Below the pieces are notes generated by a model, which searched no databases, had not been told where the DNA came from, and was given only the letters and a program-made list of their open reading frames with translations. Of a stretch of DNA of 64,000 bases, positions 1 to 8,579 are shown piece by piece (position 1 is the stretch's first letter; each line of letters opens with the position of its first letter). The DNA comes from Dokdonella_A sp046347015. Lineage in GTDB: Bacteria > Pseudomonadota > Gammaproteobacteria > Xanthomonadales > Rhodanobacteraceae. A program made the position numbers and the translations under genes. The stretch lies in assembly GCA_046347015.1 (NCBI GenBank), contig JAXMHA010000014.1, forward strand, positions 1-64,000. The letters are read 5' to 3'.

Positions 1-68
1 TGGGAGCATCCGATCGATTCCCGGTGTGCCCTTCGCCGATCCATTCGCACGAAGCGACCAGCCTTCCG

Positions 69-1382
69 TCAGTCGGGCGCGGGCACGGGCGCGACAACAA
101 GCGTGCGCGTCCGCCACACGTAAAGCGGCACACCCAGCATCATCAGGATGAAGTTCCAGTAGACCGCTTCCATGCCCGCGCCAAGCGCCGCCCACAACGC
201 GAATGCGAACGCGGCACAGGCAAGGACGAGATCGTGCCAGCGCATGGAATTGCCGCCGCGGTACGCCAGCACGATATCGGCCATTGCGCTGAAGAGATAG
301 GCGACCACTGCGCCGAGGGTGGTCAGCAGCACCATGAAGGTGAACATCGCCACCAGTCCCTGGCTGTAGTTCATCAGCACCATCACGCTGGCGAGCCCAC
401 CCGCGACGAGGAGTGCCGGCACCGGCGTGCCACGGCCGGACTCGCGTGCGAAGAAGCCGGGAAACAGGCCATCCCGGGCGACAGCCTGCGGATACTGGCC
501 CGAGATCAGGATCCAGCCATTTAACGCGCCGAAGCAGGAAATCGCGGCGGCGCCGGCGATCAGCCAACCGGCCCAGCTTCCCCACAACAAACGCCCCGCA
601 TCCGCAAACGGAGCCTGCGATTTCGCGAGTTCGGCGCCCGGCAGCACGCCCATCACCGCGGCCGTGCAGGCGATATAGACCAGGGCCGCGATGACGGTGC
701 CGAGCAACGTGGCACGCGGAATGGTCTTCTCCGGATCCCGGACGTGACCGGCCGGAATCGTCGCACACTCGACGCCGATGAACGCAAACAGCGTCGCGGC
801 GACGCTGAGGTTGATCGCATGCCATGGCGAGCCGGCATTCGGACCCGGAGCCAGCAGGCGCGGATCGAAATGCACGAAGCCGACCAAGGCGAGTGCGACC
901 AGCGGTGACAGCTTGAGTACTGTCGTCACCAACTGCACCACGCCGGCACTGCGCACGCCGGCGATGTTCACCGCCACCAAGACCCAGATGGCCGCCAGAG
1001 CGGCCAGCGCGCCGAAAACCGGTTGGGACCCCAGCGCCGGGAAAAACGACGCGAAATAGCTCGCGAAGCCCACCGCAATCGTCGCATTGCCACCGACGAG
1101 CGAGATCCAATACATCCACGCGACGAGGAAGCCGACGAAATCACCGAAGGCTTCGCGGCCATAGGCGTATGGCCCTCCTGCCCGCGGCGCACGTCTCGCG
1201 AGGCGGTAGAACACACCCGCCAGCAACAGGGCGCCCCCGGCACTGATGACCCAGCCGACCAGGCTGTAACCACCGTAGGGTGCGAGGGTCGCGGGCAACA
1301 GGAACACGCCCGCGCCGATCATGTTGCCGAGCACCAGCGTGGTCGCGGTGACCAGGCCGATCTGGCGCGTCGATACCGTCAT
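69..1382 (-). CDS. APC-family amino acid permease (copy 2)
   Basis: A 437-residue inner-membrane transporter of the amino acid-polyamine-organocation (APC) family, close to the AdiC/PotE/CadB branch of antiporters. The first transmembrane helix carries the family glycine signature GNMIGAGVFLLPA (about residues 19-31), and roughly twelve hydrophobic helices follow. A loop with HVRDPEKTIPRATLLG matches the conserved region after TM6. It is a close paralogue of the gene at 1541-2875 and lies 158 bp downstream of it on the same strand. The substrate cannot be assigned; there is no decarboxylase next to it to suggest arginine, lysine or ornithine exchange. Confidence 0.88.
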   Translation of the reverse strand: MTVSTRQIGLVTATTLVLGNMIGAGVFLLPATLAPYGGYSLVGWVISAGGALLLAGVFYRLARRAPRAGGPYAYGREAFGDFVGFLVAWMYWISLVGGNATIAVGFASYFASFFPALGSQPVFGALAALAAIWVLVAVNIAGVRSAGVVQLVTTVLKLSPLVALALVGFVHFDPRLLAPGPNAGSPWHAINLSVAATLFAFIGVECATIPAGHVRDPEKTIPRATLLGTVIAALVYIACTAAVMGVLPGAELAKSQAPFADAGRLLWGSWAGWLIAGAAAISCFGALNGWILISGQYPQAVARDGLFPGFFARESGRGTPVPALLVAGGLASVMVLMNYSQGLVAMFTFMVLLTTLGAVVAYLFSAMADIVLAYRGGNSMRWHDLVLACAAFAFALWAALGAGMEAVYWNFILMMLGVPLYVWRTRTLVVAPVPAPD

Positions 1383-1540
1383 GATTGACCCCCTGGCGCG
1401 GCGAACGGTCGCGGGATTCTACATGTCAGCCGTTTCGGGGTACGCCAGCTTGAACTGCCGGCGCGGCATCGGGCCAATACCAGTCTCCACGGGGGATGCG
1501 GGAGGCGCGGCCATTGCCTGCGACACCATGACTCGCGTGA

Positions 1541-2875
1541 TCAGCCCGCGACGCCGCCGCACGCGGCGCGCCCGTTGCGATGCACCTGCCATACGTACAG
1601 CGGCACGCCCAGGATCAGAAGCACGAAGGTCCAGAACACCGCTTCCTCGCCGGCACCGATCGCGGCCCACAGCGAGAACGCGAACGCACCGTACGCCATG
1701 GTGAGCTGGGACCAGGGCAATGGGGACCGGCTGCGGTGCGCCAGCACGACGTCGGCCATGGCGCTGAAAAGGTAGGCAATCACGCTGGTCAAGGTCGTCA
1801 GCAGCATCATGAAGGTGAACATGGCGACCATGCCGTGGGTGTAGTTGGCCAGCACCAGCAAGCTGGCGATGGCGGCCGAAACCAGTAGACCCGCCGCCGG
1901 CGTGCCGCGCGCGGTTTCGCGAGCGAACAAGCGCGGGAACAGGCCATCCCTCGCCACGGCCTGCGGGAACTGGCCCATGATCAGGATCCACCCATTCAGG
2001 CACCCCACGCTCGAGATCACCGCGGCACCGGCGATCAACCAGGCCGCCCAGCCGCCCCACAACAAGCGTCCGGCATCCGCGAATGGCGCCTGCGACGCCG
2101 CCAGGCCAGCTTCGGGCAGTACGCCCATCACCGCGGTCGTGGAGGTGATGAAGACCGCCGCCGCGATCAGCGTGCCCAGCAGGGTGGCGCGCGGGATGGT
2201 CTTCTCGGGATCGCGCACGTGTCCGGCCGGAATCGAGGCGCACTCCACGCCGAGGAAACCAAACAGCGTGGCGGCCACGCAGAAACTGATCGCGTGCCAC
2301 GGCGAGCCGGCGGCCGGACCGGGAATCATCAGCTTCGGGTCGAAATGCGCGAACGCGAACAGTGCCAAAGCCAGCAATGGCAATATCTTCAGGATCGTCG
2401 TGACGATCTGCACCACGCCCGCGCTGCGCACCCCGGCAATGTTGATGACGGTGAAGATCCAGATCGTGGCGAGCGCCGCCAACGCGCCGAGCAAGGGGTG
2501 GCTGCCCACCGCCGGGAGGAATGTCGAGAAATAGCTCGCGCCACCGACCGCAAGGGCCGCGTTGCCGGCGACGAGCCCCACCCAGTAGATCCACGCGACG
2601 AGGAAACCGGCGAAATCACCAAACGCATCGCGGCTGTAGGCGTAAGGTCCGCCCGCGCGGGGCGAGCGTTTCGAGAGGCGGTAGAACACGCCCGCCAGCA
2701 ACAGCGCGCCGCCGGCACTGAAGACCCAGCCGAGCAGGCTGTAACCGCCGTAAGGCGCAAGCGACGCCGGCAGCAGGAACACGCCCGAGCCGATCATGTT
2801 GCCGACCACCAGCGCGGTCGCGGTGACCATGCCGATCTCGCGTTTCGGGATGTCCACGGCCCCCTCCGCATCCAA
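1541..2875 (-). CDS. APC-family amino acid permease (copy 1)
   Basis: A 444-residue APC-superfamily permease with GNMIGSGVFLLPA in TM1 and about twelve hydrophobic helices. It aligns end to end with the copy at 69-1382, sharing long stretches such as RSAGVVQ, AGSPWHAI, IPAGHVRDPEKTIPRA and FADAGRLLWG, so the two arose by tandem duplication. The ATG at 2873-2875 has an AAGG-like ribosome site a few bases upstream. The N-terminus is about seven residues longer than in the second copy. Substrate is unknown; an amino acid or polyamine exchanger is the family expectation. Confidence 0.88.
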   Translation of the reverse strand: MDAEGAVDIPKREIGMVTATALVVGNMIGSGVFLLPASLAPYGGYSLLGWVFSAGGALLLAGVFYRLSKRSPRAGGPYAYSRDAFGDFAGFLVAWIYWVGLVAGNAALAVGGASYFSTFLPAVGSHPLLGALAALATIWIFTVINIAGVRSAGVVQIVTTILKILPLLALALFAFAHFDPKLMIPGPAAGSPWHAISFCVAATLFGFLGVECASIPAGHVRDPEKTIPRATLLGTLIAAAVFITSTTAVMGVLPEAGLAASQAPFADAGRLLWGGWAAWLIAGAAVISSVGCLNGWILIMGQFPQAVARDGLFPRLFARETARGTPAAGLLVSAAIASLLVLANYTHGMVAMFTFMMLLTTLTSVIAYLFSAMADVVLAHRSRSPLPWSQLTMAYGAFAFSLWAAIGAGEEAVFWTFVLLILGVPLYVWQVHRNGRAACGGVAG

Positions 2876-3022
2876 CCTTCGCGCGGGCGACAGTGTAACG
2901 GAGGCGAAGCGCCCGATCGCCGGCTGTCAGCGTGGCGTGGTTCCGGGTGGCTGTTGTCGCGGTTGCCGTGTGCAGGCAGTGGCCTCCGCGCGACACCGGG
3001 ACCGCGGCAGGTTCAAGCCACC

Positions 3023-4168
3023 TCAAGCGGACGAGGCATGCCCGGTTGCGGCGCCGACGCTCACGTCGTTGCTGCCGGAATCGTCGAGATCGGCGAATTT
3101 CAACACGCCAAGCTCGCCGAACTTGCGGCGCAGCCAGCCGTCGCCCGCGTCGAGCAGGCCGAGCTTCTTGCAGTTCGGCACGACATTCTGGAAGAGGCGA
3201 TCGTGGTACACCTTTCGCTCGGGCGACTGCAGGATCAGCTTCAGCGTTTCCTTGGGTGGCAGGCCCATGCGCTCCCACACTTCCTGCTGGAGAAAACGAT
3301 CGCGCATCCGCACTGCAGCTTCGAATACGAACTCCTGCCGCTCGCGCAACTCGCTCGCGGACAATTCCGCATAGATCTCGCGCAGGCTGTGGACGCCGAA
3401 CGCGATATGGCGCGATTCATCGGCAATGACACGATGCAGGATCTCGCGCAGCAGCGGCTCGACGGTCATTTCATGCATCGTGCGGAACGCGGCGAGCGCG
3501 AGGCCTTCGACCATGATCTGCATGCCGAGGTAGGTCATGTCCCAGCGGCTGTCGGCGACAATGTCGTCGAGCAACAGCTTCAGGTGCTGGCTGACCGGAT
3601 AGTGCCCGGAAAGCTTGGTGTCGAGATAGCGCGAAAACACTTCCACATGGCGAGCCTCGTCGACCACCTGCGTCGCCGCGTATTTCTTGGCGTCCATCCA
3701 CGGGACCGTTTGCACGATCTTCGCGGTGCACAACAACGCACCCTGCTCGCCGTGCAGGAACTGCGACAAAGTCCAGTTTTGGGATTCGCAACCGAGCTCG
3801 AGCCATTCCTTGATGGACCACTTCCTGAATGGGGTGTCGGCCAGGTCGGTGACCCCCGGCATGTACCCGCCGAAGCTGAGGACGTTGCCGAGTACCACCT
3901 TGTGCTGGTCGACCTCGATCTCCCACGGAATGTCGGTCGCGGCATTCCACTGGCTAGCCTTGCCCTTTTCGTACAACGCGTCGAGTTGCGGCCGGGAACC
4001 CGTCGCGAAGTCTCGGGAAAACACCGTGTCGAGATGCCCGGGCACGACGTGCTCCGTTTCCGCCCCATCGGTGTTGACCACCGCCAGGATCGCCTCGAGG
4101 TCATCGATTTCGGCGCGCCCGATAAGGCTCAGGTTCTCGGACTGACTCGGTTCGCCTGCTTTGGACAT
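3023..4168 (-). CDS. ferritin-like diiron protein, probable oxygenase
   Basis: A 381-residue soluble protein with a complete carboxylate-bridged diiron site of the ferritin/ribonucleotide reductase R2 type. Visible ligands are E141, then D170-E-A-R-H174, then E221 and D250-E-S-R-H254. The two halves have the same 30-residue spacing between the lone Glu and the E-x-x-H. This layout is known from AurF-type N-oxygenases, R2-like oxidases and related ferritin-like oxygenases. No ferredoxin or reductase gene is adjacent, so the electron donor and substrate cannot be named. The remainder is hydrophilic with no signal peptide. It stands alone between a permease and a secreted protein. Confidence 0.8.
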   Translation of the reverse strand: MSKAGEPSQSENLSLIGRAEIDDLEAILAVVNTDGAETEHVVPGHLDTVFSRDFATGSRPQLDALYEKGKASQWNAATDIPWEIEVDQHKVVLGNVLSFGGYMPGVTDLADTPFRKWSIKEWLELGCESQNWTLSQFLHGEQGALLCTAKIVQTVPWMDAKKYAATQVVDEARHVEVFSRYLDTKLSGHYPVSQHLKLLLDDIVADSRWDMTYLGMQIMVEGLALAAFRTMHEMTVEPLLREILHRVIADESRHIAFGVHSLREIYAELSASELRERQEFVFEAAVRMRDRFLQQEVWERMGLPPKETLKLILQSPERKVYHDRLFQNVVPNCKKLGLLDAGDGWLRRKFGELGVLKFADLDDSGSNDVSVGAATGHASSA

Positions 4169-4481
4169 CCGATGCTCCCCGTGGCGAACGCTGCGCCAGC
4201 GCCGCCTGTCGTCGGGTCATCCTTTCGCGTCGCGAGCGGCGCAGCATGAAGCGCGGCGTCACCTGCGGGATTGCTCGAAGGATACCCGACAGGCCGCCGC
4301 GCGCAACCCGCAGGCGCCGGTGCCCTGCGAGCCGCCCCGCTGGCTTTACTTTTTCCCCTGCAGGATCAAACGCTTGGGAATCGGCTTCCACCACGATGGA
4401 GCCATCGACCCCTCAGGCCGAGGCGCGGCGATTCCGCTACCGCGCCGGGTGGGAGGCGGCGAATGACCGGCCACTGGCCGA
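4169..4481. other. intergenic region, no gene recognised
   Basis: About 313 bp between two minus-strand genes. It must contain the promoter of the diiron protein gene. I see no convincing small gene, no tRNA and no strong terminator. A short GGCC-rich hairpin lies just beyond the stop of the beta-helix gene but has no T-run. Confidence 0.5.
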
Positions 4482-5603
4482 TCAGCCGTCGAAGCCGTCC
4501 GCGAAGATCACGTCGCTCGGCCCGCTCACCTCGACCGCGCCGCTGTCACAGGCATTGTTGATCGGCCGTGCGACACCACGCTGATCCGTCGCGACGGAGC
4601 ACGCGGCGCCCGGATCCCTGTCAATAGCAGTGTTGCCAGGCAACGGCATCATCGTCAGCGTCGGTCCACCATTGTCCTGCAATGGCCCCAGCGGAAGGTT
4701 CTGGTTGATGCCGTCGGTCGGATCGGTGAAGGCACCGCCGCAACCGCTGTCGTTGCTGACGTTGTAACCACCCGAGCCGATCACGCCATCGCAGTTTCCG
4801 ACCGAGTTCGCGCTGACGATCGAGTGATCGATCATCATCGCGAGTGGTCCGCTGCCGTCGGCGTAGATACCGGCCCCGAACGATGCCGTGTTGCCGTAGA
4901 TCGTCACGTAGCTGATCGACGCGAACCCGTTGGCGGTTTGGTAGATTGCGCCGCCGCCCGACTCCGCGTCGTTGTCGTGGAACGTCGAGTTGACCACCGA
5001 CGTGGTGCCGTCACTGTAGATGGCAGCGCCCGATCCGGCGGTGTCGTTGGAATCGAAGGTCGACTGCGCAACGTTTGCCGTGCCGGACAGGTTCGCCAAT
5101 GCCCCGCCGTCGGTCGATGTCGACTCGTTGTTCTCGAACGTACTGGATTCCACCGTCAGGTTGCCGTAGTTGACGACCGCGGGCTCCGCCGAAAAGCTGT
5201 CGGCAACAAGCACATGATCCAGCGTGAGCGTGCCGAAGTTCTCCAGCGCATGCACGCCATCGAACGCGCCGTGTTCGAGCGTCAGTCCGCGCAACGTGAC
5301 GTTGGCACTGAAAAACACCTGGAAGAACGACGCACTGTCGCCGCCATCGAACGTGACCTGCCCACCGCCGTCGATCGTTACCGCGTTGGCGATGCCCTTG
5401 TTGTAGGTTGACGCGATCGTCACCGTCCCGCAATCGAAACTGACGGTGCCGCCACCGCTGCCATCGACCGTCGACAGTGCGTTGGCGAAGCCGGACTCAT
5501 CGCAGTTGTCGGGTCCGACCTCCACGTCAGTCGCCCATGCTGCGGGGCTGGCAAGCGCAATCGCGAGAAATACCTTCAGGAAGCGGAATCCACGTGTCGT
5601 CAT
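4482..5603 (-). CDS. secreted beta-helix protein, choice-of-anchor-Q-like, IFADGFDG tail
   Basis: A 373-residue exported protein. The start at 5603 gives a typical signal peptide (MTTRGFRFLKVFLAIALASPAAWA) with AWA cleavage. The mature part contains repeated short strands rich in N, S and T, as in right-handed parallel beta-helices (for example FHDNDAESGGGAIYQ and YGNTASFGAGIYA). The C-terminal segment with LQDNGGPTLTMMPLPG, ATDQRG, and CDSGAVEV matches what I recall of the choice-of-anchor Q domain. The last eight residues are IFADGFDG, a tail of the I-F-x-D-G-F type that I associate with secreted Lysobacterales proteins. A longer reading frame extends into the groEL region, but the signal peptide fixes this start. 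Substrate or adhesion role is unknown. Confidence 0.75.
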   Translation of the reverse strand: MTTRGFRFLKVFLAIALASPAAWATDVEVGPDNCDESGFANALSTVDGSGGGTVSFDCGTVTIASTYNKGIANAVTIDGGGQVTFDGGDSASFFQVFFSANVTLRGLTLEHGAFDGVHALENFGTLTLDHVLVADSFSAEPAVVNYGNLTVESSTFENNESTSTDGGALANLSGTANVAQSTFDSNDTAGSGAAIYSDGTTSVVNSTFHDNDAESGGGAIYQTANGFASISYVTIYGNTASFGAGIYADGSGPLAMMIDHSIVSANSVGNCDGVIGSGGYNVSNDSGCGGAFTDPTDGINQNLPLGPLQDNGGPTLTMMPLPGNTAIDRDPGAACSVATDQRGVARPINNACDSGAVEVSGPSDVIFADGFDG

Positions 5604-5785
5604 GGTCGGGTCCCAGGTCGTTCGGAGCCCCGGATGGGCCCCCGAGATACTTGATACTTGCAAACGGCAGCGGGAATTACACGTTGGTTCCCGATGGGGC
5701 CCGGCAAGGGGGGCGCGGCGAAAGGAGACTGCCCACCCCGTCGCGGTTGCGCCGCGGCCCTGCAATCGCAAATCCAGCGTGGCCG

Positions 5786-5814
5786 GCAAAGAAAAGCCCC
5801 GCCGAAGCGGGGCT
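5786..5814 (-). terminator. Rho-independent terminator of groESL
   Basis: Read on the minus strand, AGCCCCGC-TTCG-GCGGGGCT forms a perfect 8-bp stem with a TTCG tetraloop (5795-5814), followed by TTTTCTTT. It lies about 58 bp after the groEL stop. Confidence 0.9.
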
Positions 5815-5871
5815 CTTGAAAAGCAGCGGTTGACGGCTTCCGGTTCCCGCGGTCGAGAACGACCGCTGCGA

Positions 5872-7518
5872 TCAGAAGTCCATGCCGCCCATGCCACCCA
5901 TGCCACCGGCGCCGCCACCGTGGTTGTGCGGCTCTTCCTTCTTCGGCGCTTCGGCAACCATCGCCTCGGTCGTGATCATCAGGCCGGCGATCGACGATGC
6001 GTTCTGCAGTGCGGTCCGCGTGACCTTGGTCGGGTCGAGGATGCCGAGTTCGACCATGTCGCCGAACTGGCCGGTCGCGGCGTTGTAGCCGAAATTGCCC
6101 TTGCCGTCGGCGACCTTGGCCAGCACCACCGACGGTTCCTCGCCGGCGTTGGCGACGATTTCGCGCAGCGGCGTCTCCATCGCGCGGCGCGCAATGTGGA
6201 TGCCGTGGTCCTGGTCCTCGTTGTCGCCCTTGATTTTCGCGATGCCCGCCAGCGCGCGGATCAGCGCGACGCCGCCACCCGGCACGACACCTTCTTCGAC
6301 TGCCGCGCGGGTCGCGTGCAGCGCGTCTTCGACGCGGGCCTTCTTTTCCTTCATCTCGACTTCGGTCGCCGCGCCGACCTTGATCACCGCGACGCCACCG
6401 GCGAGCTTCGCCACGCGTTCCTGCAGCTTCTCGCGATCGTAGTCGGAGGTGGTCTCCTCGATCTGGGTCTTGATCTGCTTGATGCGGGCCTGGATCTTCG
6501 AGGCCTCACCGGCGCCATCGATGATCGTCGTGTTTTCCTTCGACACGATCACCTTCTTGGCCTTGCCAAGATCCTGCAACGACGCCTTCTCGAGCTGCAG
6601 GCCGACTTCCTCGGAAATGACCTGGCCGCCGGTCAGGACCGCCATGTCCTCGAGCATCGCCTTGCGGCGGTCACCGAAGCCCGGTGCCTTGACGCCGCAC
6701 ACCTTGACGATGCCGCGGATCGTGTTGACGACCAAGGTCGCCAGCGCCTCGCCTTCGACTTCCTCGGCGACGAGCAGCAGCGGCTTGCCCGACTTGGCGA
6801 CGCCTTCCAGTACCGGCAGCAGGTCGCGCACGTTCGAGATCTTCTTGTCGTGCAGCAGGATGTACGGATCTTCGAGCTCGCACTGCATCGACTGCTGGTT
6901 GTTGATGAAGTACGGCGACAGGTACCCGCGGTCGAACTGCATGCCCTCGACGACGTCGAGCTCGTTCTCGAGGCCCGAACCGTCCTCGACGGTGATGACG
7001 CCTTCCTTGCCGACCTTGTCCATTGCCTCGGCGATCAGCTTGCCGATGTTCTCGTCGCCGTTCGCCGAAATGGTGCCGACCTGCGCGATCGACTTGGAAT
7101 CGGCCGACGGCTTCGAGATCTTCTTCAGCTCGTCGACGGCGCCGGTAACGGCCTTGTCGATGCCGCGCTTGAGGTCCATCGGGTTCATGCCGGCGGCGAC
7201 GGCCTTCAGGCCTTCGCGGATCATCGATTGCGCCAGCACGGTCGCGGTGGTCGTGCCGTCACCGGCAACGTCGGAAGTCTTCGACGCGACTTCCTTCACC
7301 ATTTGCGCGCCCATGTTCTCGAACTTGTCGGCGAGTTCGATTTCCTTCGCGACGGACACGCCGTCCTTGGTGATCGTCGGCGCACCGAAACTCTTGTCGA
7401 GCACGACGTTGCGGCCCTTCGGACCCAGCGTCGCCTTGACGGCATTGGCGAGGGTGTTGACGCCGCGCAGCATGCGATTGCGCGCGTCTTCGGAAAAGCG
7501 GATATCTTTGGCTGCCAT
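5872..7518 (-). CDS. groEL: chaperonin GroEL (Hsp60)
   Basis: A 548-residue chaperonin of full family length. It assembles as a cytoplasmic double heptamer that folds client proteins with ATP and GroES. The N-terminus MAAKDIRFSEDARNRMLRG, the nucleotide-binding segment GPKGRNVVLD, the GDGTTTATVL motif around residue 86 and the C-terminal GGM-repeat tail ending GGMGGMDF are all typical. It is the second gene of the groES-groEL operon, 139 bp after groES, and is followed by a strong terminator. Expression is probably controlled by the CIRCE operator in front of groES. Confidence 0.98.
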   Translation of the reverse strand: MAAKDIRFSEDARNRMLRGVNTLANAVKATLGPKGRNVVLDKSFGAPTITKDGVSVAKEIELADKFENMGAQMVKEVASKTSDVAGDGTTTATVLAQSMIREGLKAVAAGMNPMDLKRGIDKAVTGAVDELKKISKPSADSKSIAQVGTISANGDENIGKLIAEAMDKVGKEGVITVEDGSGLENELDVVEGMQFDRGYLSPYFINNQQSMQCELEDPYILLHDKKISNVRDLLPVLEGVAKSGKPLLLVAEEVEGEALATLVVNTIRGIVKVCGVKAPGFGDRRKAMLEDMAVLTGGQVISEEVGLQLEKASLQDLGKAKKVIVSKENTTIIDGAGEASKIQARIKQIKTQIEETTSDYDREKLQERVAKLAGGVAVIKVGAATEVEMKEKKARVEDALHATRAAVEEGVVPGGGVALIRALAGIAKIKGDNEDQDHGIHIARRAMETPLREIVANAGEEPSVVLAKVADGKGNFGYNAATGQFGDMVELGILDPTKVTRTALQNASSIAGLMITTEAMVAEAPKKEEPHNHGGGAGGMGGMGGMDF

Positions 7519-7657
7519 GACTTTGATCTCTCGATTTGAATTCGTGGGAATGTGCGGGGGTCTGGGTCGGTGAAGAGGTCAGCGGTGCGTGCAAGGAGCG
7601 AAACATCGCCGCCGGAACGCAATCGCGGCTGTTGCCGCTGACGGCTGACGACGGCGA

Positions 7658-7948
7658 TCAACCTTCAATGACAGCCATCAGATCTTCTTCACGCATGACG
7701 AGGAGTTCCTCGCCATCGACCTTGACCTCGGTACCGGAATACTTGCCGAACAGGACCTTTTCGCCGGCCTTGACGCCGACCGGGCGGACCTTGCCGTCCT
7801 CGAGGATCTTGCCGGAGCCGACGGCGACAACCTGACCCTTGATCGGCTTTTCGGCTGCGGTGTCGGGAATGACGATGCCGCCGGCCGACTTGGTTTCGGC
7901 TTCCAGGCGCTTGATGATCACGCGATCGTGCAATGGGCGAAGCTTCAT
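7658..7948 (-). CDS. groES: co-chaperonin GroES (Hsp10)
   Basis: A 96-residue lid protein for GroEL. The sequence starts MKLRPLHDRVIIKR and includes the mobile loop ETKSAGGIVIPD (about residues 16-27) and the closing segment LLVMREEDLMAVIEG. The ATG at 7946-7948 is preferred because the ribosome site GTGGAG sits six to seven bases upstream. An ATG two codons earlier would overlap that site. It is the first gene of the groESL operon. Confidence 0.97.
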   Translation of the reverse strand: MKLRPLHDRVIIKRLEAETKSAGGIVIPDTAAEKPIKGQVVAVGSGKILEDGKVRPVGVKAGEKVLFGKYSGTEVKVDGEELLVMREEDLMAVIEG

Positions 7949-7994
7949 GGGCATCTCCACAACTGTTTGAGTTGAAAAGGAATTGTTTGATCTG

Positions 7995-8021
7995 CTAGCA
8001 CTGTGCGTTGCTGAGTGCCAA
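7995..8021 (-). promoter_or_regulatory. CIRCE operator (HrcA binding site)
   Basis: On the plus strand the sequence is CTAGCACTG, nine bases, then GAGTGCCAA. The CIRCE consensus is TTAGCACTC-N9-GAGTGCTAA, so 15 of 18 positions and the exact 9-bp spacer match. It begins at the last base of the -10 box and lies about 47 bp before the groES start, which is the expected place for HrcA repression of groESL. Confidence 0.9.
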
Positions 8022-8050
8022 TTATACGGCAAGCGTTGCCACTTGCCCAA
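8021..8050 (-). promoter_or_regulatory. sigma-70-type groES promoter
   Basis: A perfect TATAAT (-10, 8021-8026 read on the minus strand) is preceded by TTGGGC (8045-8050) with an 18-bp spacer. The CIRCE operator starts at the end of the -10 box, so HrcA would block transcription initiation. Confidence 0.75.
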
Positions 8051-8191
8051 GGCTCCGCCACGCGCGTGCCGGTAGATGGGGCCCGAAAGCAACGCGTCAA
8101 GGGGGCACAGGACGACGGGCGGAGCGGCGACGGCGGCATGCCGTCAGGTGCAAACGGTATGCTTGTTGGTTCTGCCGCCTGATTTCGCGCC

Positions 8192-8506
8192 ATGTCGATT
8201 GCGCTGGTGTTGTGCACGTGTCCCGACAGCGAGAGCGCCGAGCTGATTGCGCGAACGCTGGTTGACGAACGCCTCGCGGCTTGCGTCAGCGAGGTCCCGG
8301 GCGTGCGCTCGACGTACCGGTGGCAAGGCAAGGTGACCCGGGACGACGAGGTCTTGCTGGCAATCAAGACGACACGTGCGCGTCATGGCGACGTCGAGCG
8401 CCGCATCACGAGCCTGCACCCGGCTGAACTGCCGGAGATCGTCGTGGTCGATGTTGTCGCGGGCCTGCAGCGCTACCTGCGTTGGGTCGAGGAAGCCGTC
8501 GATTGA
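8192..8506 (+). CDS. cutA: divalent cation tolerance protein CutA
   Basis: A 104-residue small trimeric protein of the CutA1 family. The family signatures are the early cysteine region VLCTCPDSESAELIARTL, the RLAACV strand, the YRWQGKV strand with the hairpin W, and the end segment HPAELPEIVVVDV (about residues 77-89). In E. coli cutA lies next to dsbD, and the same neighbourhood is seen here, with dsbD starting 73 bp downstream. The true biochemical role of CutA is still debated; copper tolerance was the original phenotype. Confidence 0.93.
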   Translation: MSIALVLCTCPDSESAELIARTLVDERLAACVSEVPGVRSTYRWQGKVTRDDEVLLAIKTTRARHGDVERRITSLHPAELPEIVVVDVVAGLQRYLRWVEEAVD

Positions 8507-8579
8507 ACGGGGCCATGCAAGCGAATGGACCACCGGTCGGTCCGGAGATCCGACCGGTGCCGTTTCGGAGCGAGACGTG

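Noticed and set aside
2219..4249. 676-codon plus-strand open frame across the permease and diiron genes
   Set aside because: It lies antisense to well-supported genes, is rich in R, H and D as expected from GC-rich antisense frames, and has no recognisable domain.
5446..7539. 697-codon plus-strand frame antisense to groEL
   Set aside because: Mirror frame of a highly conserved gene; composition is typical antisense and no family is recognisable.
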